Shown piece by piece: positions 11,301 through 22,035 of a DNA stretch of 64,000 nt (position 1 is the stretch's first letter; each line of letters starts with the position of its first letter). The stretch is from Turbatrix aceti (lineage: Eukaryota > Nematoda > Chromadorea > Rhabditida > Panagrolaimidae): positions 10,543,725-10,607,724 of the forward strand of contig OZ017769.1 in the NCBI GenBank assembly GCA_963969345.1, in the 5' to 3' direction. The notes below the pieces were generated by a model. It was not told the DNA's origin. It was given only the letters and a program-made list of their open reading frames with translations, and searched no databases. A program made the translations under genes and the position numbers.

Positions 11301-11875
11301 CGAGGTCCAAGCCGAGGACGAAGGTTTGTGGACTTTCATTTTTTTTGAAAATTTCCAATAAAATTTTGCAAAAATCAAAAACATTTTTTTGTGTTTAAAT
11401 ACAAAATAAAAGTTATGTTACATTTTTTTCTTTTCTACTTTTTAGTCTAAAATTTTTTCAACAGAATTAAAAAAAAATTGACTACGAATGTTTTTTTACG
11501 AACAAAATTGCTGACATTTTTTAAAGACAAATTTTCATTTAGATTTTTTTTAAATAATAAAAAAAATAGAACATTTATTTTTGACAAAAAATTGTTATTG
11601 TCCATTTATGCTGACTTTTATAGGGTCAAAAACGCGAACGTGGCAAGCGAGCCGGTCGTAAGCTGGCTGAAGCCGCTGAGAAGAAAGCCAAGCGCCAGCA
11701 GTTTGGCAGCGGTGGACTTGTCAAATCGATTGTTCACGAACGCGACGAAAGCGTCAGCGCTGCCGGTGGTGGCAGCGGAACGGCCGGCGTCGTTGACTTT
11801 GATGGACCGAAAGATCGAAAGATGAACTTTTGGTTCAAAAAACTCGAGAAACGACGCAAAAACAGGCACCAGTAG
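8387..11875 (+). CDS. GNL2: Nucleolar GTP-binding protein 2 (NOG2/GNL2/NGP-1)
   Basis: Five exons (8387-8687, 8973-9106, 9518-10066, 10481-11323, 11624-11875) give 692 aa; human GNL2 has 731. The N-terminal NGP-1 domain is recognised from NPDR near residue 37 through RKWFGNTRVV near 101. The GTPase is circularly permuted, as in the YlqF/YawG family: G4 NKVDLVP near residue 273 precedes G1 GYPNVGKSS near 335-343 and G3 DCPG near 379-382. A long acidic tail (residues about 480-570) and a basic C-terminus ([11 protein letters not shown]) fit nucleolar targeting. Nog2 binds pre-60S particles and controls their release to the nucleus and cytoplasm. A candidate tRNA-derived SINE lies in intron 2. 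Confidence 0.95.
9135..9215 (+). repeat. Candidate tRNA-derived SINE fragment in NOG2 intron 2
   Basis: TAGTGTAGGGG (9143-9153) resembles a pol III A box and AAGTTCGATCCC (9192-9203) is a near-consensus B box, about 50 bases apart as in tRNA genes. The segment is much more GC-rich than the surrounding intron and does not fold into a clean tRNA. Confidence 0.4.
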
Positions 11876-12385
11876 TCGTCGAGTGTTGGAATGGTTTTTT
11901 TGATTCTTGTTCTTGTTTTTTTTTCTTTTGGCTGGGCCAGTTTGTTGATCGATTGGATTGGACAGCGGCCTGATTTTTCTATGCATTCTCTTGTTCGTTG
12001 TTGAGTTTTTTTGTTGACTGGCGATTATTTTGTTAAAAAAAAATATTATTTATGATTGAACGTGGACAAAAACTACGGTTGCTTTACCGTATTTGAATAT
12101 TTCAAATGCAATTCAATTTTTGTTAAAATTTTTTTTCTTAAAAAAAAGATTTTTTTGTGAATTTAAATTTTAGCAAAGAACTTCAACAAAAAAAATTTTA
12201 CAGAAAAAATATTTTGTAAAAAAATTATTTTTTTAGTTCGGATTTTTGTCGTATGCAAACGGCACAATAATTTTTAATTAAAAAAAATTATCTGTGCATT
12301 AAAAATCTTTTTTTTTAATTTTTTCGTACGAGTTTTACGATTTTTTGTTGGATACAATGTTTTTTACTCTAAAATTTTTTTATAG
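11876..12385. other. Intergenic spacer NOG2-MAEA, ending in an acceptor
   Basis: AT-rich spacer without a coding frame. It ends in TTTTTTATAG at 12385, 58 bases before the MAEA start codon; no clear promoter motif is visible. It may be a trans-splice site within a polycistronic unit. Confidence 0.45.
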
Positions 12386-12443
12386 GGCCTTCCATCTCGA
12401 ATCACCCACCCCTCACGCCCTCCCCCCCAACCACCCTCTCTCC

Positions 12444-14858
12444 ATGGATCCGTCCATGGAATTACTCGTAGCGTCCCGCATGTCCCGTGACCTGCTGAAC
12501 ATCACGGCAGCGAATGCGTCGATCAGGCAGGCCCTCCCGACCGGCACCCTTCTGACGACTTCGGACGCCGACGGCTTCACCGCGGCTCAGAACCGACTCA
12601 TGCAGGGCTTCGGCGGCTTTGCAAGGGTTCACTTGCAGACTACAGCTGCTTCGACCGGCGCGTACGCAGAAGATGCCCCCTCCGACGGCCACAAGAAGGC
12701 TTTCACCGAAATTAGCTCACTCGAATACGCGGTGCTCAAGATACCGTACGAGTTGCTGTCGAGGAGGTTTCGGACTATGATCAAGCAGATTGGCAAGCAG
12801 ACTCATGCGCTGGAGGTGGCGTGTGATGCGATTTTGAGGGAGATCCCGCAGACCAACGATGCTATTCCTGCTCACAAGGTTCGTTTTTTTTTTAAATTTT
12901 ATTTTAAAAATTTTTGCGTTTCTGTTTTTTGAAAAAAAATTATGCAAATGGTTTTTGTTTTATATAAAAAATTACAAAGGTTTATACAAAAAAATATAGT
13001 CTATTTATTAGAATTTGACAAAATTTCATGGAGAATTTCAAATTCCAGCCAAAGTTTGAAATTTTTGCTTTCAGATCGCCTCAAAATACGCCTTTTTGAT
13101 CGAAAAACTCAACTCTTTCACGGAAAACTTCAATACGGGCATTGATGCTGAAATGGAGTGCGCTGAGGCACTTGTCCAGCGGGCTGATTACCTGACTAAG
13201 GGTGAATCCGGATCCCAGGAGGACCGGGACTTCTTTCAGCGCCAGAGGATCTATCGCTTCATCATCGACCACCTCTTGAGGCTGGGCTACTTCGAGACAG
13301 CGCAACAGCTGGCCGACCGCATTGGCACGGAGCATCTCACGAACACCGAGGTCTTCCAGGTGGCAAAGCAGGTCGAGGAATCCCTGCGGTCCAAGGATCT
13401 CAGTCTCGCTCTTCAGTGGATCGCAGACAATCGATCCAAGCTCCACCGACTCAACAGTGATATTGAAATTGAAGTCAAGGTACAGTATGCCGTGGAACTT
13501 GTCAGAGTAGGCAAGAGACTTGAAGCACTCAATTACTGCAAAAAGAATTTTGTCAATCTGCAGAAAAACAAATGGGCTGGTCCTATTTTACCGGTAAGGG
13601 CTTTTTTTGGGGTAGTTAGGGGGTGAACAGGTGCAATAGTGCCAAAATCGATTATTTGGCAACAAAAATGGAATAACATTCCTCAACTTGCACCACGAAA
13701 AGATGCTGGAAAACTGTAAGCCAAATTGAGAAAACGCGGACGCGTTCTTATTTATTTAGCTTGTATTTCCAAAATGTAACAAAATAGTGCACAAAAACTG
13801 TTATGCAGCAAAAAGAGCGTCCTAAAAACTAACAGACAGTGAAAAAAAAGGTACTTAATTTTAGCCTGTAAATCCAAAAGTAACAAAATAAGGACAAAAA
13901 ATGTTACTTCACTTTAGCCTGCAAAATCAAAAATAACAAGATAGCGATAAAAAGTGTTACTTTGTTTTGGCATGCGAAACCAAAAGTAACAAAATAGCGA
14001 CAATAGGTATTACTCCGACTTTTACTTTGCAGTGTGACCCAAATTTACATTTTTTACCAGGAACTTCCTGTTTTGTTACTTTTGGTTTCGCAGGCCAAAA
14101 CAAAGTAACACAAAATTGTTCTTCTCACAATTTTTTTTTTAACAAAATTGTTCACAAGTTGTAAAAAATAATTGTGCGTTTCTCGTTCGTGTTTCTTTGC
14201 GAACATAGTGAAAAATATTAGGTTTCATTCGATTTCTTGAACAAAATTATCAAAAGGTATATTTATCGTAAGCAAAAAACTTTTGTTTAGTTTACTCTTC
14301 CCTGGTGAAGGTCTTATGTGAAAAGTAAGGATTCCTTTGCAGCTAATGACGATCATCGGAGCAGGACACGATTTCCCGGGTGAACCCTACCAGCGACTGA
14401 CGAGCGAGGATCGCTGGAATCATCTCATTGACCTGTTTCGGCAGGAAAACGCGCGGATTTTCAATGTGAGTTCCAAAACTGTTATTTATGTTTCAAAAAC
14501 TGAAAAAGACAGTTTTTAGATTTCCCAACAATCGCCCTTCTCTGTCTGCCTCCAACTCGGCATCTCGGCGCACAAGACACCCTACTGCAAGGAAAATGAT
14601 GAATCCCGCTGCATCGTGTGCCGTGAACTCTTTAACTTCAGTCTTGGTCTACCGTATGCGCACTTCCTGAACTCGCACATAATCTGCCCCCACAAATCGG
14701 AGATCATCAACGAGTCCAACGTGCCCATGATGCTGCCCAACGGTCAGATCTACGGCGAATCCGCCATCCACGAACTGACGCGGGGCGACGAAGTCTACGA
14801 TCCAAAGTCTGGCTCGTATTACAATCTTCGCGATCTCAAACGCGTTTTTATACTCTAA
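12444..14858 (+). CDS. MAEA: MAEA/GID9-type subunit of the CTLH (GID) E3 ubiquitin ligase
   Basis: Exons 12444-12878, 13075-13593, 14343-14465 and 14520-14858 join in phase 0 to 471 aa (human MAEA 396; the surplus is N-terminal). Recognised elements are EYAVLKIPYELLSRRFR near residues 94-110, the LisH segment (IDHLLRLGYFETAQQLA) near 210-226, the CTLH segment (EVFQVAKQVEESL..) near 240-300, and a C-terminal RING-like region starting at CIVC near 390 with HIICP and MMLPNG. MAEA pairs with RMND5A/GID2 to form the catalytic core that ubiquitinates substrates such as metabolic enzymes. The RING-like cysteines are partly conserved, as usual in this family. Intron 3 carries tandem repeats. It may be the third gene of an operon with the 149-aa gene and NOG2. 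Confidence 0.93.
13850..14112. repeat. Three tandem 53-bp repeat units plus an inverted partial unit, in MAEA intron 3
   Basis: Units at about 13855-13907, 13908-13960 and 13961-14013 share TTTAGCCTG..AAATC.AAAAGTAACAAAATA..GACAAAAA.TGTTAC. At about 14080-14112 the sequence returns in reverse complement (GTTACTTTTGGTTTCGCAGG). The same repeat lies in the first Argonaute intron and next to the SOAT intron element. Confidence 0.75.
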
Positions 14859-15600
14859 TAATAAGGCGAGAATGAGGATAGACAGGGGCCCTAGATCCTG
14901 CCAGCTGGACGGGGCTGATTTGTATAGAAATCCTTCTGCAGCAGTCGATGGAATCCAGGGGAGAAAATTGTATGATAATTTTTATGGCTTTTTTTGAATC
15001 AATTTTTGGGCTTTTTCTTTGAAACTGTAATTGTATCTAAAAAAGTGTTTCTTTCAACCAAATGTACATATTTTTTTCTTTTTTTTTATCGCTTTTTTAT
15101 GTTTGTAAATCTTTCACCCCTTCTTCTTGTATTTTTAGTCGTATTTTTTTTAATGGTTTGAAATAAATATGCATAAACGTTTTTTTGTGTGCTCTGACCA
15201 TGGTACGCAGAACATGTGCAAACTCTGGCTTGAACAAAAATGGACGTCAAACACGTACGAAAATGGTCTTGCAGCAGGAAAAGTTCAAGTAGTATAAATA
15301 CTTATTGCTGTTCGATTCTTTTTTGACAAGTTGCAAATGCTGGTGCAAATGCATGTATAATATTAAAATCAAAAAAAAACGACAGAAAAAATTTCTCTTT
15401 CTACGTTGTTTTGTTGCACAACGTGCAATTCGTTGTATTGTTTTTTGTGGATGCGTCTGAAAAACAAAACAAAAACTTTACGTAAATTTACGTTGATTCC
15501 ACTGGCGTGGAGGAAGCCGTACAAATTGTGTCTGGTGTCGAGAAATAAAAATGCTGACTGTGAGCATCTTCATCGGGGTCGTGTTTAGAAACGTTACCAA
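14859..15600. other. Spacer between MAEA and the protease gene
   Basis: MAEA 3' UTR followed by AT-rich DNA. AATAAA is present near 15163, and a TATAAATA-like box near 15293-15300 lies about 300 bases before the protease ATG. No coding frame is supported. Confidence 0.45.
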
Positions 15601-16562
15601 ATGCTGGCAATTGTACTGCTGATCTTTTCTCTGTCAGACCACAGGGCAGCTTCTTTTTCCACATTTGATCATGAATGTGGTCAAATTCCGGTGGCCTCGG
15701 ATATATCTCGTAGGATAGTCGGAGGTACACCTGCTGCGCCCAGCTCCTGGCCATGGCAGGTCTTGATTGTCAGTCCCAAAATGGATATATACTGTGGTGG
15801 ATCCATCATCGCCAGAGACTGGATTCTCACTGCCGGGCACTGTGTTGACGACAACGTCGATCATCCCGAGAATTTCGACGTATTTGTTGGCACAAATGAC
15901 TTTAGGTAAGAAATTTTAACGCTGTGTTCTTCTTCGAAATTTACTATTTTTTGAGTGATCTTAATGCACCTTTAAAAGTAAAACATATTCACATTCATCC
16001 ACGTTACAAACACCCGACCAATAATGTAGTAGAAAACGACATCGCTTTGCTGCAACTGTCAATATCTTTGACTTACAATGATTCAATCCAGCCCGTCTGT
16101 CTTCCAAAGTCCAGTGACTCTTCACCTGACTACGTCGTGGCCACGGGTTGGGGAAGGACCTACGATGAAGGCAATGCAAGTAATTCGCTTCTACAAGTCA
16201 AGCTACCAGTTGCAAAAAGCACCACGTGCGCGGAACTCTTCGGCGAATTCATCGAAAGTATAATGATTTGTGCGGGTGAGCCGGGAAAATCCACCTGTTA
16301 CGGAGACTCAGGTGGCCCTATCGTAGCCAAACTATCAGATGGTGCATGGTATGTGCTTGGTGTAACGTCGTTCGGCTGGATACCCTGTGGTTCATCTTTT
16401 CCTTCGGTTTTTGCCAGAGTTTCACATTTTTATGATTTTATTTTAAGCACTACAGAAAATGCTGTGACTTCGGGAGCTTGTGAAATACCGACCGCCGTTT
16501 TTAATGTCCGTTTTGTTATTTTTGTATTTCTTTGTGATATGTTTTTGTTTTTTGTTTTTTGA
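15601..16562 (+). CDS. Trypsin-fold (S1A) serine protease with C-terminal hydrophobic anchor
   Basis: Exons 15601-15905 and 15956-16562 (50-bp intron, phase 2, acceptor TTTTTTGAG) give 303 aa. It has a signal peptide (MLAIVLLIFSLS), a short propeptide with Cys (HECGQIP), and the activation site R-IVGGT. The catalytic triad is His80 (TAGHC), Asp130 (NDIALL) and Ser220 (GDSGGP). The residue six before the catalytic Ser, which sets primary specificity, is Ser rather than Asp, so a chymotrypsin-like rather than trypsin-like preference is expected. The last 18 or so residues (VRFVIFVFLCDMFLFFVF) form a hydrophobic tail that could be a membrane helix or GPI signal, as in prostasin-type membrane proteases. 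A copy of a dispersed repeat begins right at the stop codon. Confidence 0.9.
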
Positions 16563-16640
16563 GAAATCTGAATATACCAATCGATTTATCGTGCCAAAAT
16601 ACCCCTGGAAACCATAAATCAGATTTTTTCAAAGTCAGAA
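16561..16640. repeat. Fragment of the TTAA-flanked foldback family
   Basis: GAAATCTGAATA..CAATCGATT..TCGTGCCAAAATAC followed by CAGATTTTTT closely matches the interior of the large foldback in the SOAT intron (near 49621-49690). It starts at the protease stop codon. Confidence 0.6.
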
Positions 16641-16829
16641 AAAGAAATCGATTTCAAAAACTCGATTAGGCCTTTTTTAAAAAGTGCGCAAATCTGTTCG
16701 TTGTTCGTTCGCGAACACGGACAAAAATGTTCGCGTTCGTTCAATTTCTCAAACGAAACTAACAAGATGTTCGTGTTCGTTCGAGCTATATTCAAAATTT
16801 TTGTACTGTATGCAAATTTTTAGCATGCC

Positions 16830-16837
16830 TATAAAAG
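16830..16837 (+). promoter_or_regulatory. TATA box of CTLD gene A
   Basis: TATAAAAG lies 69 bases upstream of the ATG at 16899 in otherwise AT-rich DNA, and a comparable TATAA is found before CTLD genes B and E. This argues for direct promoter use rather than operon transcription. Confidence 0.55.
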
Positions 16838-16898
16838 CACAAAATTTTTTCCCTCTTTTGTAAGCCGTTTGCGCTGTCGAAATCCTTGTGATATCGTC

Positions 16899-18275
16899 AT
16901 GCGTTGCGTTCGTCTTCTGTGTGTCCTGGCACTCCAGGTGACGTATGTTCTATTGGAGAAGCCATCGTACGAAGGGTACGAGTGTCCAAATGGCGGCTCT
17001 TACAAGCGTTTCATGGTCGACCTCGTCATCAAGTGCTACAAGTCCTACAAAAACGATATAATTGGGCCCGATTTCAAAGATGCCGAAGACTGGTGCAAGG
17101 GATCTCACCCAAGCTCTGTTCCAGCTGTCCCAAGAAGCGAACAAGAATTGCAAAACCTCAGTGAGTTTTTATTTTTATATTTTATTCAATACAACAGTTG
17201 TTTTTTAAGTAACCCTGAAACCCAAGGGCTCTACAATGTTTTACACCGGTTTTCGCGCGAAAGACAACATGTATCAGGACTTCAATGGCGTTCCTGTGAA
17301 TGCAGAATTTCCCACTTTAGCTAAAACGCCAGACGCGATTTTAATTCTTAGTAAGTGATTTGTTTTTGAATTGATTTGAAGGTTAATTTCGTTTGTATTA
17401 TAGCTTCGGATGGCGCTTATATGAAAAACGCACATACAAAGGAAATCCTTTGTGAAATCGACTTGAAAGAACCCCCACCTCCTCCCCCCTTACAAGTCTA
17501 CACGCAGCTGAATTGTCCATCTGGGTTTCAGAAACACACATTTAAATACGGCGACAAGTGTTTAAAACTCATAACAAGAGAACCAAGCGACGAAAAATTT
17601 GATGCGCTGGATCGGTGCAAATTACAGAACTGGTGTTCGACAGAGAATCCTCAGGCAATGCCTTTACGTCCTCGAACTGATGAAGAAGCTGAAACAATTT
17701 GTAAGTTCACCTGCTTATTCATATTATTTTTTTAACCTCTCCCAAACGTTACAGTGCTTAAATTCAAGGTCAATAAGCTTGAACCCCTTATATACACCGG
17801 CATACACGCACCCTGTGCATTCAATGTCGACAACGGTGAGGGAAAACCCAAGTTCTTCACAGACCAAAGCAACGAGTTCCCGTTTGTCGACTACGCCATT
17901 ATTGATAACGACAATCCTGAGGACCCGAAATATCTCTTGGCCATAAGCAACGCAACTAAATTCGAAAACTATCCCGAAGTTAAAGATTATAGTACTCATG
18001 TACCTTATCGCATCTTATGCGAAGTCATGCCAGCCATAGCATCCAGCAATGGTGAATGCGGAAAAAAGGACTATGCTATTTATCACCTGAATCCGGATAT
18101 CTGCATCTCTACTTATGTGTATTCCCATGTGTCTGGTAACGGTGGTCAAGGCAATGATCCCCATGGCAGCGGCGGCAACAGCTTTGTCGACGAGGAGTAT
18201 GATTATGATGCCGCAGAAATGACGACTCGCTTCTCGGCAGTGCTCTTTCTCCTAATGACTATTATTTTTGTTTGA
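16899..18275 (+). CDS. CTLD-like gene A: two divergent C-type-lectin-like domains, C-terminal anchor
   Basis: Four exons (16899-17160, 17210-17350, 17404-17700, 17755-18275) join with phase-1 introns to 406 aa. A signal peptide (MRCVRLLCVLALQVTYV) is followed by two repeats of a six-cysteine module. Each starts CP.G..., has a KCY/KCL motif, C...WC (CTLD alpha-2 region), a block resembling L.S..E in PAVPRSEQEL, and then a beta-rich half with YTGIHAPC and ending RILCEV. A proline run separates the modules. The C-terminus is acidic, then hydrophobic (FSAVLFLLMTIIFV), suggesting a GPI anchor or membrane tail. The assignment to the C-type lectin fold is inferred from cysteine spacing and the DG.P block of paralogues; no sugar-binding EPN/WND motif is seen. 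Confidence 0.75.
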
Positions 18276-18335
18276 TTTGAACACTTGTGACTGTGATAAT
18301 TTGATTTAAATAAACGTTGACTAACGTAAGCAGGT

Positions 18336-18504
18336 CTTTGCGGCCTTCCAGAACGCTCCTGCTAAGGACTACGACGTGACGCAGGTAGCTACGATTGACG
18401 GCGCCCTCTTCGTGCAATCTCGATACTCATCACTGTCTCTTTAATTTTGTAATGAGTAATTATGCACGAGTAAGAGTAATAAAGTAAAGTAAAGTAAAGT
18501 AAAG
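18336..18504 (+). mobile_element. 5'-truncated retroelement insertion with 14-bp TSD and (AAAGT)n tail
   Basis: The segment is flanked by exact direct repeats TAACGTAAGCAGGT at 18322-18335 and 18505-18518. It ends in five or so AAAGT/TAAAG units, the kind of short-repeat 3' tail found on RTE-like non-LTR elements. It starts inside an open frame (FAAFQNAPAKDYDVTQV) that ends at a TAA, consistent with 5' truncation. It sits just past the CTLD gene A stop. Confidence 0.8.
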
Positions 18505-18518
18505 TAACGTAAGCAGGT

Positions 18519-19192
18519 ATATACGTGATCAAGGGGGGGGGGGTCAGGGTTGAACTTTGTTGACTTAGAGCGTCACGAAGAAGAACATTGTAATTTATTG
18601 ATTTATGGTTCGCGAAGCATTCGCGACAGTTGTCATCTCCAACTTTGGCTCGGATGACAACTCTGATTTGGAATGCCAAATATTTATTGATTTTGAAATA
18701 TTTTACGCATTTTATGTATGTAGTGTAAATTTCGGATTATTTTACAAAGGCTTCCCAAAATGATTTTATGTATTATTTAGCAAGCATCCGCACAAGCAAA
18801 AAAAGTGAGAAACAACATACAGATCCAGGGATACAAATCCTCGTGACTTGAAGTTTAATTTTAGAAACATGAAGAATAATTTGTAAATTAACATTTTCTT
18901 TTAGTTTTTTTTCTCTAAATAGGATGCTCTTTTTGCTGCATAACAATTTTTACGTCAAAACTAAAATAAACACAATTACAGAGAAACTTTTGTCACAGGG
19001 CTTTTCAAATGCCGGTTCAAGTTCTTTTTATTCATGTGTACCGAAAAAAGTGAAAACGTGTCATATAATAAACAACAAATGTTTCTAGATCGATAAATAA
19101 CAACATAATGAGCAACAATAATCGTGGAATGACGGTAAAAGGTGAAAAAAAGATAAGGCACTGGGAACAAAAAAAATGCCACTGAACAACAC
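18519..19192. other. Intergenic, no gene seen
   Basis: AT-rich DNA with a G9-10 run near 18532. Part of the 53-bp-repeat family (GCTCTTTTTGCTGCATAACA) is near 18925. No coding frame is supported on either strand. Confidence 0.45.
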
Positions 19193-22035
19193 TCACTGCA
19201 AAAACATCCAATCTTCAAGGTCAAAGGTTACGACATCGTCAACCTGTTGACCCGAAACGGTCTGACTAGCTGAATCGTAGACGTACTCAAACCAACCACC
19301 GGAAATCTGGAAAATACGAAAACGTGCCGCTGAGAGTGAATTTCTATTTCTTTGTTGGGATTCAGCCCAGAGAGCGATTTCGGCAGTGATTGCGTTGTTT
19401 TCACGCAATCCGGTGATTATGCAACTGAAAATGGCAAAAAACAATATTTCGATAAAATACTTTTTTCGCTTCAAAACCCACTCAACAGACGGAATGCCAT
19501 CTATCAAAGCCAGGATTTCGACAAGCGTCGGCTGAAACTGGACTTTCGCAGGCGTGGCATCAAATGTGGCAATCAGACGCTGGGTTACGGTAACGGCGCC
19601 GAAGAGAGGGACAATTTCTCGGATGTCACCGATGTTGACGTCAACAAAGAGCGAATCCACGGTAAAGTCGGTCGGCAGGGAATTCAGGACTCGGGTCCAG
19701 TATTCGACATCGGATTGAACGTAAATCCAGGATCCGACAAATGCAAAACGTGAAATGCCACAAAATCGACCGTATTTAATCGTTTCTGCAAATTTTTACT
19801 GTAATTGGGCGATTTTGAGGTTTAGTGACACTTACTTAGGGACCCTCCCCCGTTCCCCCGGGGTGTCCCCGAGGAGAGCAAACAAATAAAATAGCCGAAA
19901 ATTGACTTAAATCGACAAAAAAAAATATGAAAAATTCGTTCAAAATATGCCTAATTGTTCGTTTTTAGAAAAATTGACGGCATTTTTTACACATTTGATT
20001 CAATTTTTTTTAGGTGTCGAACTCGGGGAAAATTTTCCGCGTCCCCGACTACTTTTGTCTCCGGTTTCAAAAGTAGACGACGCGAGTCGGAGGAGGGTTT
20101 AATCCCTAGTGACAGTACTCCGAAAAATTCCTCTCCGATTCTTACCCAAGTTTTCCAATTATTTTATTTTTTTTTAATATAAATACGATTTTGGGGGGTT
20201 TTCGTACGCGCTGAAGCTAACAGTGGCGTTGCCTAAGGGTACTGATCACTGTATCACGAAATATTATCACTTTTGAGTGATAAAAAATAGTTTTTTTCAA
20301 TTTTTGTCAACTCAAAAACATTGGTTTTATGTTTTTGACATCACCTGAGGGTAATTTGATCAAATGAACACGTAATAAATATTTTAAATCTCCAGATCAT
20401 TTTTTAATAATTCCAAAATTATATGAAAGTATACAGTTTTCATTCTTGCGCGTCTAGCGGACGGTCGGTTTCGTCGCTACCATCAACGCACGCTGATAAA
20501 TTGCCGAGATCGCTCTAATAAGACTGCCAGGAAAGCGCGTCCTCCGGATTATTCAGGTCTACGCGCCAACTTCGGGACATTCAGTCGAAGAGTATTCGGC
20601 TGTAGGCTGTCGGAGTCCAGCAAAAGCACGAGGAGAACTTTTGCTGGACTTCTGTATCAGCAACAACCTCTTTGTTGCCAACGGCTTCTTAAAGAAAGCA
20701 AAAAAGAACCGCTGGACCTGGCGTGCTCCAAATGGTGAAAGCGTCCATGAAATCGACTAAATACGTACTGGCGCAGAAGATGTCGCAGATACTACGAGAC
20801 GTTGCCGTCCTGCTCAGTATCAATGTCGGTAGCGACCATCGGGTACTACGCTGCCCCCACCCTGAACGCAGATTTGTTAAAAAAAATTTAATGCTTTGTA
20901 AAATCGAGTAAGGTGTATATAAAAATTATTACTTCTTCAAAAATAAAGTTAAAAAAGCAGTTCAAAAAAGCAGGTTCAGCTTAGATAAAACCAAGCAGTT
21001 GACAAAAAATGAAAAAAAATTTATCACTCAAAAGTGATAATATTTCGTGATACAGTGATCAGTACCCTTGGGCAACGCCGTGTTTAGCGGCTTCAGCGCG
21101 TACGACAACCCCCTAGAACGTCTTTTTATTAAAGTATGAAAAAATCGGGATTGGGGGAAAATGCAATGTTTCAAAAATATAGAGGAAAAAAATTTTTGAT
21201 GTAAAAACTGTGGCTCAATTCCAAATTGAGCAAAAATGTTTTGTGGTACAAAAAATTGGCGATTTTGGCTCGGTTGACAACTCAGGTTACATTTTAAGCC
21301 CTGTTTTTTGACAGTAACCTTTTTTGCGTTATGATGTAACCTGCTACTTTTTGAAATACAGGTAATTTATAAGAAGGAAGTACGACGGATCTGCGTTATT
21401 TTTAAATAAGAAACAAAAAATGCGGTTGATTTTTTCCCATACATTTCTGAAAATAGTTTTAGCCAAATGTTTTTTGGCCTCAAAAATTGTAAAAATTGAT
21501 AAACAATTGTAAAATTCTATTCGAAAAACCCACCAGCATCGGCATCGGTAATCAAGTCAGATCGACCAACGATGAGTCCAAACTGTCGCCTCGTATCCTC
21601 TCCAAAACCAGGTCCAAAGTAGGTTTCCCTGGCATCAAAGTCCAAAACAACCTCGTCAAGTGTCCAGCCACGAAGCATGTTGCACAGCTGCGGCCTGCAG
21701 CGTAGCAACCCAAAATACTCGGCGTTTGGAGCACCAAGAACGATCATGCGTTGCATCGAGTAGGCCAGATCGTCGAAGGCTATCAGCGGCTTTGCCTGAG
21801 GCATCGAAAGTTTCGCGAGACGAAGTATCCCTGCTGTTGCGCCCGAAAACGTCGATCTCGTAACTTCAACGATCATCTTGCACGCGATGACTTCGAAAAC
21901 GATGACATTGAACGAAAAACAAGCAGCAAAGGTAGTGAGCGCCGTCAGGGCTGTCGTGTAGAAGTGTCCGATGCCTCTGAACATGTTTCCAGGCTTCATG
22001 GCAGGGTAGAAGTAGAGTTTTGCCCTGCACAGCAG
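19193..22035 (-). CDS. Unrecognised minus-strand gene, at least two exons, large element-bearing intron
   Basis: Minus-strand exon 22035 to about 21533 (open in phase 0 after a TTTTTTTAG acceptor; first ATG at 21999) ends GATGCTG|GTGGGT. The next exon, 19785-19193, begins after TTTGCAG with AA, and the join gives an uninterrupted frame ending TGA at 19193. From Met at 21999 this is about 354 aa. It contains FDARETYFGPGFGEDTR, then WIYVQSDVEYWTRVLNSLPTDF, and ends FDLEDWMFLQ. Some hydrophobic stretches occur (ALTALTTFAACFSFNVIVF; ILFFAIFSCIITGL). The style recalls nematode F-box-associated proteins, but I cannot confirm that. An upstream exon is possible. The intron is about 1.75 kb and holds an inverted-repeat element. 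Confidence 0.5.
20192..21112. mobile_element. Terminal-inverted-repeat element carrying a decayed retrotransposon endonuclease
   Basis: Roughly 95-bp inverted termini, GGGGGTTTTCGTACGCGCTGAAGC... (from 20192) and ...GCTTCAGCGCGTACGACAACCCCC (to 21112), share GTACTGATCACTGTATCACG and ATTATCACTTTTGAGTGAT. The interior is not transposase-like; it encodes remains of a non-LTR endonuclease (next entry). It lies in the large intron of the minus-strand gene. Confidence 0.8.
20536..20880 (+). pseudogene. Decayed non-LTR (RTE-like) endonuclease fragment
   Basis: Conceptual translation across frames gives IIQVYAPTS near the start, then LLDFCISNNLFVANGFLKK, NRWTWRAPNGESVHEID, and after a frameshift VLAQKMSQILRDVAVL and GSDHRVLR. 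These match the apurinic-like endonuclease of RTE-type elements, including the final GSDH motif with its catalytic His. Frameshifts make it non-functional. Its position inside inverted repeats suggests capture. Confidence 0.75.

Noticed and set aside
19352..19753. 133-codon plus-strand frame
   Set aside because: Antisense of the minus-strand exon 19785-19193, which has the better splice acceptor and phase-consistent partner exon.
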